DNA of 64,000 nucleotides, from NCBI RefSeq assembly GCF_030247195.1, contig NC_080671.1:9129343-9193342 (forward strand), in the 5' to 3' direction. This document shows, one piece after another, positions 44,757 through 56,135 of the stretch. The first letter of the stretch is position 1; every line of letters begins with the position of its first letter. The notes below the pieces were generated by a model. The model was not told the DNA's origin. It ran no database searches and saw only the letters and a list, made by a program, of their open reading frames with translations. Source of the stretch: Topomyia yanbarensis (taxonomy: Eukaryota; Arthropoda; Insecta; Diptera; Culicidae). A program made the position numbers and the translations under genes.

Positions 44757-46062
44757 CGAAGGATACAATCGCTGAAAGGAGGGGCCATTTAGCAGTCAAC
44801 TGCTTCAAAAATGTTCTTACTGTAGGGAGAAAAGCTAACATAAGACTTTTAATAGGATCAGTTATATTGAAAGTTTTTATAATCCAGTCCACAATGTCCG
44901 AGAGTTTGATAATTCCAGTGCCGCGATTATTCTCGAACTGAAACAGAGGAACACTTGGGATTTTTGATGTTCCGGGAAGTGCTGGGAACTCCTTCTCTGA
45001 GTTTAATCCTCCGAGACCAGGAGCTAATTGCTTCGGTTTGGTTGCAACACTTCCAATAGATGTGACTTTCGGAGTCCCGTCAAGGGATACCTTCTGGCCT
45101 TTACAACGAACTTTAGGAGAGGAGATGTTCCTCCTCTTCCTATAACTTCTAGGCGCCCTAGTAGATGTTCCCTCTTGTGGGTCATCAGCCTCGCCCTCGT
45201 TAGGAGGCAAGTGAGCATAGATGTTTGTTGAGGTTGGTGGTGTAGCTTTCTTTAGCATTTCTGCGAAAGAACGTTCGGATCGTCCCGCAAGGGAACGTTT
45301 TAGTTTATCCCCGCGTAGTTTGTACGCGGGACATGCCGAGATATCATGCAGATTCTCTGCACAGTAAGGACACTTCTCAGCATTCTCACTGCACGAATCA
45401 TCTAGATGATTCTCCCCGCATTTTCCACAGCGGGCCTTATTGCTACAATGGGTGGCTGTGTGACCCAATTGTTTACACTTTGTGCAATTCATGACCCGCG
45501 GCACAAACAGACGCACAGGCAGACGAACCTTGTGCAAGAGGACGTAATTTGGCAAAGCGGTACCAGCGAAGGTCAACCGATAAGAGTTTGATTGGGGGTA
45601 CGTTTTTGAACCATCCCCCGCAACTACTACTGAGTGCAAACGCTTGCACTCGAGTATTTTCACTGGCTGAAGTACGCGGTCTCTAAAACGGCCAACCCCG
45701 TACTGCAGCAGATCCTCGCATGTCAAACTGTCATCGGTGACAACGCCTTCAGACTGTACTTTTACAGCTGGAATATACACGTGATAGTCCTTCGTAAAGT
45801 GCTCGCAGCAAGCAATATCGTTTGCCTGGTTTGAGTTAGTCAGCACGACCCTCAGCCTGTCTGAGCGGACCTTTTTTATTTCGGTCACAGCCGAGAACCG
45901 TTCCGTTAGGTCTTTTGAAATCTGTAATAGATTCAGCGATTTTATTTTGGGCCGAAAGAAGACCACAAAGGGACCGGTCGAGAGCTCTGGATATTGTTTG
46001 GGTCGGGGGAGAGCCTTAGGAGTCGACTCGATCTCCATTTGGCCATCCGGGGAGGAAGCCAT
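44749..46062 (-). CDS. LINE ORF1, gag-like RNA-binding protein (copy 3)
   Basis: The protein is 437 residues from ATG 46062-46060 (MASSPDGQMEIE). The open frame extends four codons upstream but only to a TTG, so the ATG is the likely start. Three CCHC knuckles are present at about residues 193-206, 212-224 and 231-244 (CTKCKQLGHTATHC, CGKCGENHLDDSC, CPYCAENLHDISAC). A conserved N-terminal block runs from GPFVVFFRP. A basic linker contains DDPQEGTS and SYRKRRNISSP. The C-terminal tail is FLKQLTAKWPLLSAIVSFDG. The role is packaging of element RNA into a ribonucleoprotein. It is much more diverged from the copy 1 ORF1 than the two ORF2s are from each other. Confidence 0.93.
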   Translation of the reverse strand: MASSPDGQMEIESTPKALPRPKQYPELSTGPFVVFFRPKIKSLNLLQISKDLTERFSAVTEIKKVRSDRLRVVLTNSNQANDIACCEHFTKDYHVYIPAVKVQSEGVVTDDSLTCEDLLQYGVGRFRDRVLQPVKILECKRLHSVVVAGDGSKTYPQSNSYRLTFAGTALPNYVLLHKVRLPVRLFVPRVMNCTKCKQLGHTATHCSNKARCGKCGENHLDDSCSENAEKCPYCAENLHDISACPAYKLRGDKLKRSLAGRSERSFAEMLKKATPPTSTNIYAHLPPNEGEADDPQEGTSTRAPRSYRKRRNISSPKVRCKGQKVSLDGTPKVTSIGSVATKPKQLAPGLGGLNSEKEFPALPGTSKIPSVPLFQFENNRGTGIIKLSDIVDWIIKTFNITDPIKSLMLAFLPTVRTFLKQLTAKWPLLSAIVSFDG

Positions 46063-46395
46063 CGACACCGTCAACGCACGGGGTCAGCACCCGCGCAGAC
46101 GGGAAAAAGCCGTAAATGTATCAAAAAGGTAGATTTCACTTATCTGTATACTCGTTTCCCACGACGCACTAGTCCAGCTTAAATAGCTGGTTATTGTTCA
46201 ATCCTCGCTTTACGAACAAAAGGTTGAGGAATGTGGCCTAACGGTTAACACACGCACAAAAGAAAATAAAAGTCCAAACCTCGAAGAGGCAGAGAATGGC
46301 AAAATAACCTTGAACGCGGATTACTGCACTGTTTTTTTTCCAACAGACCGAAAACAAAACACTTCTATCTCGATCGAGCGATGCGTAGAGACTGA
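46063..46395 (-). promoter_or_regulatory. LINE copy 3 5' UTR (probable internal promoter)
   Basis: 333 bases between the 5' TSD and the ORF1 ATG. On the minus strand the tip TCAGTCTCTACGCATCGCTC then GATCGAG parallels the tip of copy 1. It begins with TCAGT, which matches the arthropod initiator consensus, as expected if transcription starts at the element's first bases (inference). Confidence 0.5.
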
Positions 46396-46409
46396 TGCTA
46401 ACTCATTTT

Positions 46410-47469
46410 GTCATGCGGGGCTTGAAGAAACTGTCCTGTTATTGTGCCTAGATTCTCAGACGAAGTAGAAGCAATTCCGAGACTTCAATAAATGTATGGA
46501 TATGCATTTTTTTAATTCGGACTCTGAACAGCTAAGAAATCAGGTTTTAAAATATGAAAAGCTTAAGAAAGCTCGTGTTATGAATTTATACAGCCTTACC
46601 AAAAGGTTAAGTACCGCTGTACCGCTTTAAATGCGATAACAGCCATTAAATAGTAGAACTCAAAAACGTACTACTTCAAAATCCGACGGTCCACTGCATT
46701 GAAGTTGGACTCTTTATCTTATACTAAACAATCTAAAAAGGGGCTCCATGCCCCCCCCCTCATTTTCATTTTCTGACTGCATCCTTGCAGAGCCGTAGCG
46801 TGCCAAAGGTGCCAACCTTAGGGGGGCTAATATCTTGGTCTGTTTTATAAAATAAGTGAGGTTTAGTCATAAAATAAGCCAGGATAGGAGTATCATTCTC
46901 AGGTACACACATAATTATTATTCGAAGGTTAAACTGAAAAAGAAAGCCAAATCAGACAGCAAAAAAGTGCATAACTGAGACTTTAAAAAGGGCCAGAAGA
47001 TAACGCTACGGTCTGGTTAGTTCAGACGAATTTCAACAAAAATAGCGAAAACCATTGCAAACTTTTTCCGCTCGTTCTCTCAGTTTCATAGAAACAAGGG
47101 GAACGGAACACATTTTTAAAACTGTAGCAAAGCCCGTAGAGTAACCTAGATTAATTATCATCGACGGGAGGAGTTCCGCAGTATCAAAAAGTTACCGGTT
47201 CCCAACCTAGGTCCAACCAATCCTGCACTAAGTTGAATCTCTAGTTGAAAAATGACATAAAATTTTCGGTGTTTTCGGAAGCGTTGGAAACTCCTTGTTT
47301 CTTCTCAAATGTCTAAGACCAGATGCTGTTTGCTTCGAATTTGTGGCAGAGCTTCCTCTTGCTGGTATATTGACGGCCTCTCAAGAAATGAAAAAAATGT
47401 TGCATCAAAGACTCATTTGCTTATAATTACGAGGCACAAACAACCAATCATGCAGACGATCCTTGTCAA
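46410..47469. other. Unrecognised DNA, possible lone hAT end
   Basis: CAGAGCCGTAGCGTGCC at 46786 followed by AGGGGGGC resembles a hAT terminus of the type seen at 15804, but no partner or TSD was found. CTGCACTAAGTTGAATCTCT at 47223 recurs with small changes at 59041. No gene. Confidence 0.3.
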
Positions 47470-47730
47470 AGCATTCTCGCCAAAGGTCACCCGACACTAG
47501 TTTGAAGGGACATTTTGTCCCCTCCGGTCGGACTGTGATTTAAAATCTTTGCTCCTTAGAACAAGAACACGGGAACTGAAACAGCCAATCCCGGCCTTCA
47601 GTAGATCCACGCATGTCTAGTTCGAATCGATAACTACACCATCGATCTCAATTTTGTAAGTGGACATGCAAACGCGTTAGTTCTTTATAAAAGTCTTGTT
47701 GCCAGTTACGTAATTTGTTTGCTTTGTACA
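47470..47730 (-). pseudogene. Orphan fragment of I-group ORF1
   Basis: The plus-strand sequence from about 47470 to 47730 aligns with 45545-45830, the part of copy 3 ORF1 between the N-terminal block and the zinc knuckles. Shared landmarks are CCAAAGGTCACCCGACAC, CAGTAGATCCACGCATGTCT and the GTAATTTGTTTGC end. Frames are broken. It has no LINE ends of its own and stops right at a TA MITE (47736). Confidence 0.65.
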
Positions 47731-47735
47731 TAATA

Positions 47736-48146
47736 CAGTAAAGACCCGTTTTTATCAGCCCCTTGGTGAATTTTAGGCTGATAAAACCGGGACATTGATA
47801 AAATCGGGACATATATTTTTCTTTCTTTTTAAGAAACCTGAAGCTCTTAAAATATTCTTCTTTAGCCCCTAGATATAGCCTCATAACCATTCTTGATTAA
47901 CTTCCCTTAAGGGGGTCTGACAGTGCAAAATTTAAAAAATAATATTTTTTTTGGCATATTTCGGATCTCTAAGATAAGAAAAATATGCTCAAGATAGGAT
48001 TTGCTCGAATTCAATTTGGTTCGTCTGCTAGAGCTCATAAAACTACCAACTATCAATTTGCATATGAAGCTGGTAAAATCGGGTCAAAAAACTGATAAAA
48101 TCGAGGGTAGCTGAAATCAGGGGCTGATAAAATCGGGTCTTCACTG
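47736..48146. mobile_element. TA-flanked MITE, CAGTRRAGACCCG family, copy iii
   Basis: TA at 47734-47735 and 48147-48148. The ends are CAGTAAAGACCCGTTTTTAT and the complement of CAGTGAAGACCCGATTTTAT. Subterminal (C/G)GGGCTGATAAAA repeats are present at both ends. In orientation it is opposite to copy i. Confidence 0.88.
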
Positions 48147-48148
48147 TA

Positions 48149-48483
48149 TCACAATTCTGAGCGTATCTCAGCGAACTTTCGAGAAATCTGGTACAGCTGA
48201 ATATTTCTGCGTCTTGATGAATATTACAATACTTAGCGGACTATCTTTGATCCGAAAGAAGATCGGATACGGTCGATCCCAGCAAATTCCTTGCAAATTC
48301 CTGGCCTGATCATGAGATATTTTTCTTCATTGGTTTACTTCTTTATTGAATTTCTATGTACGTGCATCTTCTAGGTAAATAATCAATTTCGTACCCGAAC
48401 ACTTTTTGCACGTGATGCGCCTATGACTTCAAAGTACAGAATCGAAGATCTCGTTACTACGGAGCCCTCCTAAAAAACGGACA
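48149..48483. other. Unrecognised DNA
   Basis: No gene or repeat structure recognised. Confidence 0.35.
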
Positions 48484-48485
48484 TA

Positions 48486-50116
48486 CACTGCTGGCCAATA
48501 AAATAGGTGTGTGATAGATTATTTTGTTTTTCTCTCAATTACGCATACCAAGTTGCAGCAGTCTCAATCACACCTACCGCACACAGAAGGCTTGGGATCT
48601 GTCAAGTTACTAGTGGGTTGTTGGCGCTGATTCTATTTGCAATCTTTGTCAAGATGCAAAACAAGACTGCCGGAGGCTTTTTCGTGTGGTCAATATAATA
48701 GGTGTGTGAAATATATTAACGTGCTATTATTTTACATAATTCCGTTATACGTTTTATTTGGTGAAGTTTGAATTCTGCGTGTTAATAAATGTACTTAAAT
48801 GTTGAATAAGTCAAAGATTTGTTATAGAATGGGTCGAGCATCTCACTGTACTCAAGTGGAACGAGTTTTTCTAAGAAATTTTGTTCAAGGAGGTAAGACG
48901 TATAAATAAATCGCGAATACACTGCGGCGTTCCGAAAACTTCGTTACAAATGCCTTAAAACCTTTGAAAAAAAGAAACACGCAAAAACCCCAAGAAGACA
49001 TCTACAGCAGCTGACCATCGTATTGCAATTTTAGCGAAATCTGATCCATTCGCGTCATCCAAGCCCAATTCAGCACAAATTGGAAAAGTGGTAGGTCCGA
49101 GAACAGATCGCTGTAGGCCGTAAAATTTCAATCTTCCAGTAAGAATTGCTAAGAAAATTCCACTATTTCGAAGCCAACGCCTTTGAAGAAAAATGCAGTT
49201 TGCTTTTCAACTGCGTTAATGGGCCTGGTTCAGAAGGAATTAAAAAATGGGAACATATCCTTCGGAGTGAAGAATCAAAGGTAAACCTGTTTTCCTCCGA
49301 TGCACAACTAAACGTTAAACGTCCAAAGTGCAAACAGTTTGATCTGCGACACACGCAAAATATGGTAAAGCACGGAGGCGAGAACAATGAGGTTTAGGGC
49401 TTGCTTTTCGTGGAATGGCGCAGGTCCTATTCCTTGCAACGCCACTATAATGGCAAGATTCGAATGCAAGGCTAAAGGATGGACATCCCAAAGGATGTCA
49501 TGCAGTCCTATGCCAAAGATAACGTGCCTTTACATGACAGTTTCAGCAAGATATTGACCAAAAACACACATCGAAGTATGTAAAGGAATGATTTCGGGAT
49601 AATAAAGTGACTATAATTTCGGACCATGCCAATCTCCTGTCATCAATCCCGTAGAAAATTTACGGAATGTACTTAAAAAGAGGTCATTCGATCGAAATTT
49701 CACAAATTAGGATCGTTTATGGGAAGCAGCTTAAAAGGAATGCTACCCTATACCAACGGAAATTTATCAGCGTTTGAATGACTTAATGCCAAGACAAATG
49801 GATAAAATTTGGTTGAATAAGGGAGCTTACACAGCTTACTAGTTGTTCAAAATGTTGAAGTCTTAAAATCATTGGATTTGAAAAATTTTAATGCAATGGA
49901 TTGCAATACACCTATTTCATTGACCAGGTATTGTTTTGGATTTCATGGAGAAGAAAAGTTACGACAAAGCATAACATTTAATTTACAAATAAAAGTGTTC
50001 TTTTTCATATTTACGACTGTGCCTAACTATAACATATTTGAATATAAACATATTTTTAGAGAAAACGCAAAATTTCATGTACTTTTATCTCGCACCTATT
50101 TTATTGACCAGCAGTG
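48486..50116 (+). mobile_element. Tc1/mariner element, inactivated (1.6 kb)
   Basis: TA at 48484-48485 and 50117-50118. The ends CACTGCTGGCCAATAAAATA then GGTGTG and the complement of CACTGCTGGTCAATAAAATA then GGTG are long TIRs with a single transversion or transition. The element encloses one transposase relic. Size and structure are standard for the Tc1 group. Confidence 0.93.
48829..49860 (+). pseudogene. Tc1-family transposase relic
   Basis: The frame fragments give the paired-like HTH region (GRASHCTQVERVFLRNFVQG from 48830), then 49146-49397 with WEHILRSEESKVNLFSSDAQ, VKRPKCKQFDLRHTQ and VKHGG. This is the Tc1 catalytic block; the usual SDES reads SEES, so the first catalytic Asp has become Glu or is lost. 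Next, WNGAGPIPC and SPVINPVENL match the second and third catalytic regions, with NPVENL where SPDLNPIENLW is usual. At least three stops (for example 49395 and near 49555) and frameshifts make it non-functional. Confidence 0.85.
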
Positions 50117-50118
50117 TA

Positions 50119-52400
50119 TTCTTTTATATTTCAGTGTACTGTGCATGTATGTACATACTGAACATGCTATAATTACGCAATCTACTGCTGATCCTATGCA
50201 AACACTCCCATTAACAGCCACATTAATCGCCTTAATCAGCCCACACGCACACTCAACCATTACTTCCTTGCTTCCTACACATTTACACCGCCGCCAGGGA
50301 ATCAAATCTCGCCGGATCAAAGCACCGCCAAATGCGCGCAATTTATCACCCTAATTGTTTCCCAAAGCGTTCCCACCAACCAGACTCTGACCAGCTCTAC
50401 CCAATCCGGGACACCTACATCCATTCGCCACCACAGCCTGCTGCTACACATACACGAAGTGCATTTTATCTTCAATGCGGAAGACCGGATCGCAGCAGGC
50501 GGGAGGAAAAAACGTGCGGAAGAAGTGCGAAGAAACAGCGCAAACTGCAAGTACGTGCTCGTGAACAATGATTTCATCGAACACACAAAGTGTGTAATTT
50601 CTTGCCGATTTTATCCACCAGCAACTACACAGTATAGATATTCCCAGTCCTGAAGTTATTTGTTCAGTCATGTCTTCACGGCAATTCGTCCGACCAAACA
50701 CCACACCACCTCAGCCAGTCGGTAGATCCGTGTGCGGAAGGGGGAGCTCCAGGTAACAGAAAAAAATCTAACTAAACACACGCAAGCCGTTCGAATACGG
50801 GTTTCTTCAAGATTCCCGACGAGAAGAAGAAAAACCATTAAAAAATTTAACCAATACGATTCAAGTAAACCGGACAACCGAAAAAACGAACACGTACGTA
50901 GTTTTCGATATTTTTTCATTTAAATTCATTCGAAACGAAATTTATCCTCTGAAGCCATCTCTTTCGCACGATAATACATCTCTCGAGCCATGGTGGGTGA
51001 CCGGCATCGGCGAGAGGACCCAAAAACCAGAAAAGTGATCACCCACCCACTGTGGGCAAGGGGAAGGCAATGTCCGAAGTAGCATCAAAAGAGCAACTTT
51101 AGAAATTCAAGTCCTATACACCTATTGCCAACAACAACGGTTGAAGTCCAGTACGCGATCCGCATCATCCTCTCCGAAATAAAGATATGTGAGATTATGG
51201 ACACACGAAGAGAGCCTGAGAGAATCAAAAGTACACTTGATCCGAGCCACGCAAAAAAAAACTATCATTTTCATCCACAAAGTTGGGGAATCTTATGCTG
51301 TGTGTGGTACATCAATGCTTCAATCGAAACGCAATTGATTAGAACGAGACAACCATTGGCGCGAACGCGCCAACCGTCCTGCTCATTTTAATAGCTGAGT
51401 TCCCCCTCTTTCGGTCACTTGCACGCGCTCTAACTCGATCTAAAATTGAGCTCTCAAAACAATTCAACACCAAAAATATGTGCGATTACATTCAAGAGCG
51501 CACTCACACCCAACCACCGCTTGTTGTTGGAGCACATACATACTGCACAGAACGTGAGTGAGTGATGATTACTTGAATCATCCTTCGTTTCGTTGGCGCG
51601 CGTGAATAATGAATCAAATTTCTCTTCTTGATTGAGAGAGTGAGTGAGGATCTCTCGAGCTGATACAAATGGTAAACAAAGTCTCTGAGTACCGAGCGGC
51701 ACGGAGGGAAATCACACACCCTGTTTGATTGCGTTGGAATTGAGATGAGTGCCCCTACGCGAACGCAATCTTTTTGTTGTTTTGTGTGGAAAGGACCAGG
51801 AAGAAAGGACAGAAAAAATAGCAACAAAATGAAATTGAAAAGAAAATTTGAAATTGGTGTTGCGTTGAGGTAACGGAGAAAGACTTGTTCGGAATAAAGA
51901 TAAGGGTTTCTTGTTACTTCGACTCGGCATTTGACAAGGAAACGGCGCAGGTAGACGATTTTGAAGGTGAGGTACGGGTTTGGTTCTGTTTTTGGATCAG
52001 ACGAAAGGACCTGCAATTTGTCCAAGTTTCTTGGTTGTTTTCTTACTGTTGATTTTGTAAAATGTAGCTGCATGATCTGATTTATGGTTTCAAATGCATC
52101 GAATCGAACGAAACGAGATGAGGTGCAGGTGAAAGCAATCGAAGTTGTAGATCATGAGGGTTTTTTTGCTACGAGGTAACGAGCTGGAGTGGTTTGACAG
52201 TTAAGACAGATAATTGCAATCGAGTTGATGGATTCGTGGGAATTGTGCTTCAAATTACACTACAATTATCTTCGAGTGATTTAGATCTATACCTGCATCA
52301 GATCTTAAATTCACATGTTGGTTTAATTGTATTGTTTTAGAAACAACAGTTTTCTTAATCGAAAATAATTTATTTTATTAAAAATGCCCTCTAGTATACA
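50119..52400. other. Low-repeat DNA without a recognised gene
   Basis: About 2.3 kb with no TIR pair or LINE homology and with more even base composition than the surroundings. Several short frames overlap on both strands. The longest (51504-52073, minus, 189 codons) has no domain and no ATG-context or splice support that I can judge. If host sequence exists in this window beyond the 8.7-kb exon candidate, this is a plausible place (untranslated exon, promoter or intron), but nothing can be named. Confidence 0.35.
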
Positions 52401-52406
52401 TATACC

Positions 52407-52507
52407 GCCCTATTCTCACAGTCACGTTACCTACTGACTTGAAAGAAATTTACTTCTAGACACTAGGTGATGTGTCTATGATGATGATGTGACTATGAGA
52501 GTAGGGC
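52407..52507. mobile_element. Small inverted-repeat element, about 100 bp
   Basis: CCCTATTCTCACAGTCACGT near 52410 and the complement of CCCTACTCTCATAGTCACAT near 52487-52507 form inverted termini around 55 bases. No TSD can be assigned confidently. ACTGTGACTATGAGAG also occurs alone at about 16722. Confidence 0.55.
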
Positions 52508-52620
52508 CTCAGATCATGAGCGAGTTAAGCATAAAATAGATTGTTGGCTTGCCAGCGTTCGAACGCTCAAAAATAATCTAGATATATTCAATATCTAGAG
52601 ATATTCAATATCTTGTTTAA

Positions 52621-54126
52621 CCTTCCCTAGGTGTAGGGGTCAATATGACCTAAACTGAACTTTCAAAATGCGCTAACTTTTTTAGTTTTGCACCTAGCAG
52701 TTTGGATTTTTTTTTACTTTTCCTCTTTCATGGAGCGCAACGATTTTCAATTGAGTTCAAAATTGTCGGGCATTCCTGAAGGGCTGTACAAAAAAAGTTA
52801 CGAATAAGGTGTTAGCGGGTCATATTGACCCCGATGTCTAACTTAGTTTTAAGGCACATTTTCAGCCAAATCTACATGAACTTGTACCCAAATTGTTGGT
52901 TGAAGTTTCAGTTTTCAGTTTCTGGTGAATATTACTGTTTTTGACCAGGTTGGCCAGTGGGAATCGGTGCCGAATGGGGTCATGTTTGGCATAAAAATAT
53001 GTATGCAGAACCGTCATCATAAATCACCAGTTTATTGACAGAATACTAATAATAAATGCAAATAAAACAAAAATGAGAATGTATATATTAAATTTGTACA
53101 TGATACGACCGATCTGGGATGTTCCGGATTACAATTCCGATGCCGATTGAATTCTCTATAACCTCAGCAATATGGGTATTTTCGTAACGGGGTTGACGAG
53201 TACATAACGGAAATCGATGGCGGAAGCCATTTTGAAATCCAAAATGGCGACTTCCGGTATAGATGAATTCTCTATAACTTCAGCAATATGGGTATTTAGA
53301 GGACAAGGATCGTGAAGAACATGTGTAGGTCATAAATACGAACTCATTCAAATGAGAATTCGAGAAACACTAAAAACAAAACAGCTAAGACCTAAGGTTC
53401 TAAGACCAATTTTATGAATGGACCAGTTCAGCAAATGTTCTGGATCTTCTGGATGGTCACTATGTGAACAATAGTCAATTTTTCACTCGGAACTATAAAT
53501 TTATGCCAATGCAATGTGAACAAATGGTTTTGAAAAAACTTTAGAATTCTAGATTCATAAATTAGCCAGTTTTACGGATGTTCCGGATCTTCCGAATAAA
53601 TTTCACGTATAATCCAGAGTAAGTATTTGAATCAGAGTATCACCATCATTTTAGATGGGATTTTATGTATGTTTTCAAGAATGTTACAAAACTTTGGGAT
53701 CAGTTTCAATGATTGATCACTTTGTCGCTTGTTCAATAGTATATAAAATACTTTTATACTGCCGGAATCGGCATCGGAATTGTAATCTGGAACATCCTAG
53801 ATCGGTCGTATCATGTACAAATTTAATATATACATTCTCATTTTTGTTTTGTTTGCATTTATTATTAGTATTCTGTCAATAAACCGGTGATTTATGATGA
53901 CGGTTCTGCATACATTTTTTATGCCATTCGGCACCGATTCCCACTGGCCAACCTGGTCAAAAACAGTAATATTCACCCGAAACTGAAAATTGAAACTTTA
54001 ACAAACAATTTGGGTACAAGTTCATGTAGATTTGGCTGAAAATGTGCCTTAAAACTAAGTTCGAAATCGGGGTCAATATGACCCGCTAACACCTTATTTG
54101 TAACAAAAAGTTAACACGTAGGAAGG
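52621..54126. mobile_element. Foldback element with about 350-bp arms (possible piggyBac-type MITE)
   Basis: Arms 52797-53148 and 53765-54104 are inverted copies with few mismatches. They start GTTAC(G/A)AATAAGGTGTTAGC and GGGTCATATTGACCCCGAT and end at CAATTCCGATGCCGATT. Outer ends CCTTCCCTAGGTGT (52621) and the complement of CCTTCCTACGTGTTAAC (54126) may be the true termini. TTAA precedes the left end (52617-52620) but the right flank is AATA. The left side has 176 extra bases before the arm. Inside, TCTATAAC(C/T)TCAGCAATATG occurs twice about 115 bases apart, and AAATGGC pairs around 53240. No ORF. Confidence 0.8.
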
Positions 54127-54199
54127 AATAACAAAGAGACGCCATGGTCCATCTTTTGTTATTATATTAATAGAGATAAGATGAAACTAAATTACTATT

Positions 54200-54427
54200 T
54201 TATCGACTACTAGCTAATACCCATCGCGCGTTGCTGCGACACTCTGCGAAATAGGAGGAAAATACAATTTGTTCCAAAGCGCCATCTGGCGGGCAGATAA
54301 TCTCCAACTAATAGCACGCAAACACGCCCCATACCAAATACCTACTGTGTGCAAATTTTTACGGAAATCGGTTAAGCCGTTTGGGAGTCTATAAATCATA
54401 TACATACAAACTTTGACTTTTATATAT

Positions 54428-54472
<45 letters not shown>
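54200..54472. repeat. Microsatellite-tailed repeat and (TAGA)n tract
   Basis: CTAGCTAATACCCATCGCGC then GTTGCTGCG opens a block. It continues with AAATCGGTTAAGCCGTTTGG and TACATACAAACTTTGACTTT, then TATATATA and about ten TAGA units (54428-54472). This order resembles a family of insect repeats that end in tetranucleotide microsatellites (by recollection; not verified here). Confidence 0.55.
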
Positions 54473-54473
<1 letters not shown>

Positions 54474-54611
54474 TTGGCCTGGAATTGAGATACGACACTA
54501 AATCTTGAAACACTAGAAAATCACCATGCAAGTACTAGTACAAAAATGCAACAGAGATATAAAAAAAATGCCAACAATATAAAAAACCTTAAAGTAGAGA
54601 AAAGTGTGAAC

Positions 54612-54656
<45 letters not shown>

Positions 54657-55086
54657 CGATCGGAGACGCGCTCACTTCACTGAATTGTCAGATGCAACAT
54701 TTACCAATGACTATTGAAGCTTTTCTCGCGTCTGGTATCATCAATTTCAGATCAATATTTCATAACTAGAACATTACAAATATTCATTTCCAATCATCGA
54801 TCGAGGTTGGCTGCTGGTTCTTAGTCCAAACGCCAACGATGTGACCATCTATAACTTGACAGTTTGGCCTTACCAAAACGTAACGAGGGTGACGCCATGA
54901 AAACGATCTGTTTGGAATTGTGGCCACATCCAACATATGCCATTGCTCCAAATGTGTGCTATTAAAAGTTAATTTGGATCTGCAATCCAGCTTGCATACT
55001 TGTTTTGTGGTTTTTAAAAAAACAAGGGCGCACAAAACAAATATGTCATATACATATATTTTTCATCCGAGATCTAAAATATGTAT
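54473..55086. repeat. Spacer with an (AG)n microsatellite
   Basis: An AG dinucleotide run at about 54616-54652. Otherwise no recognised feature up to the pogo-like element. Confidence 0.7.
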
Positions 55087-56135
55087 TACAGGTCGGACTC
55101 GATTATCCGAGGATTCGATTATCCGGGGATTCGAATATCCGTGATTCGATTATCCGGGGAAAATGATTCGATTATCCGGGTGTTTCTAGAAAAATTCAAA
55201 TTTCAACTAGAATGTCTGATTATAGTGCTAATTCGATCATCGCAGTGAACAAAACTTTTTTTCGGGGGATCTAGGGTTTCGTCCTCACAAATTTTGGTCT
55301 ACCTCAAAAATAGCTTACATATGGGTCATTCCGCGCAAAGTGGCCAAAAAACTAAAACTTGCGATCGACCTTCACGGATTGGAACTAATTTTGAAGAAAT
55401 TGTTCATCTACAGCCTCTATCCTAAATTATTGTGTCATTTTTAACCACCCCTCGGTCCATTAGAACACTCCCAATTTGAACTAATTGTTTCAAAAAATAA
55501 TTGTTTTTCAGATTATATCTCTGGTACTGTTTGCACTAGAAATAATCAGAGAGATTGATGATGATTTTTGAAGGATTTGTTCAATGAATCTGTAAAAACT
55601 GCTAGTTTTTACGGCAGTGTTGCCAAATATGATAATTTTTAGTTTTAAACTAAAAGTACATTTTTCTAGTGATACACATATCGGTAACGGCATTTTTTAC
55701 ACATAAATACTTATACTTACTCGGTCGGTTTCTGGCACTCTCTTGGGATAATGATGACATGCTTTTCAGGATTCTGTTTGGATACTTTCTAGGATTCTGG
55801 TCGAAGTTTTCTTAGCATTCCGATAGAATCTATTTAAAATTTCGATTGAATCCTTATCCGTATTTCTATGGTTTTTTCTCTGAATTTTGATGCAGGATTC
55901 TAGAGAAAAGCATCTCAAAGGTCTGGTGGGATCCTGCTCAAAACATATTTCTGCTGAAGATTATGATTTTTTCAAGATGCTGATAGAATTATGTTCCTAT
56001 TTTCAATGAAATCCGGTGTATAATTCTGATGAATATTCTACTGTGAGTTCCAGTGAACTTTGACACAATATTGCTCTTCTTCCATTATCCCCTTCAACAA
56101 TTGATTCCTGCTCAGAATTCCAATGGCATCTTTAA

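Larger units (their letters stand above)
40282..46395 (-). mobile_element. I-group LINE copy 3, full length and apparently intact
   Basis: About 6.1 kb between 14-bp TSDs, with 5' UTR, both ORFs open, 3' UTR and poly(A). The same architecture as copy 1 and the same ATGGCTAA junction. This is the only copy in the window with no visible lesion, so it is a candidate source element. It is oriented opposite to copies 1, 2 and 4. Confidence 0.94.

Noticed and set aside
46063..46074. Four extra N-terminal residues on copy 3 ORF1
   Set aside because: The upstream codon is TTG. ATG at 46062 fits better and parallels the start of copy 1.
51504..52073. 189-codon minus-strand frame as a host gene
   Set aside because: No domain, low-complexity hydrophobic middle, and overlapping frames on both strands of equal merit.
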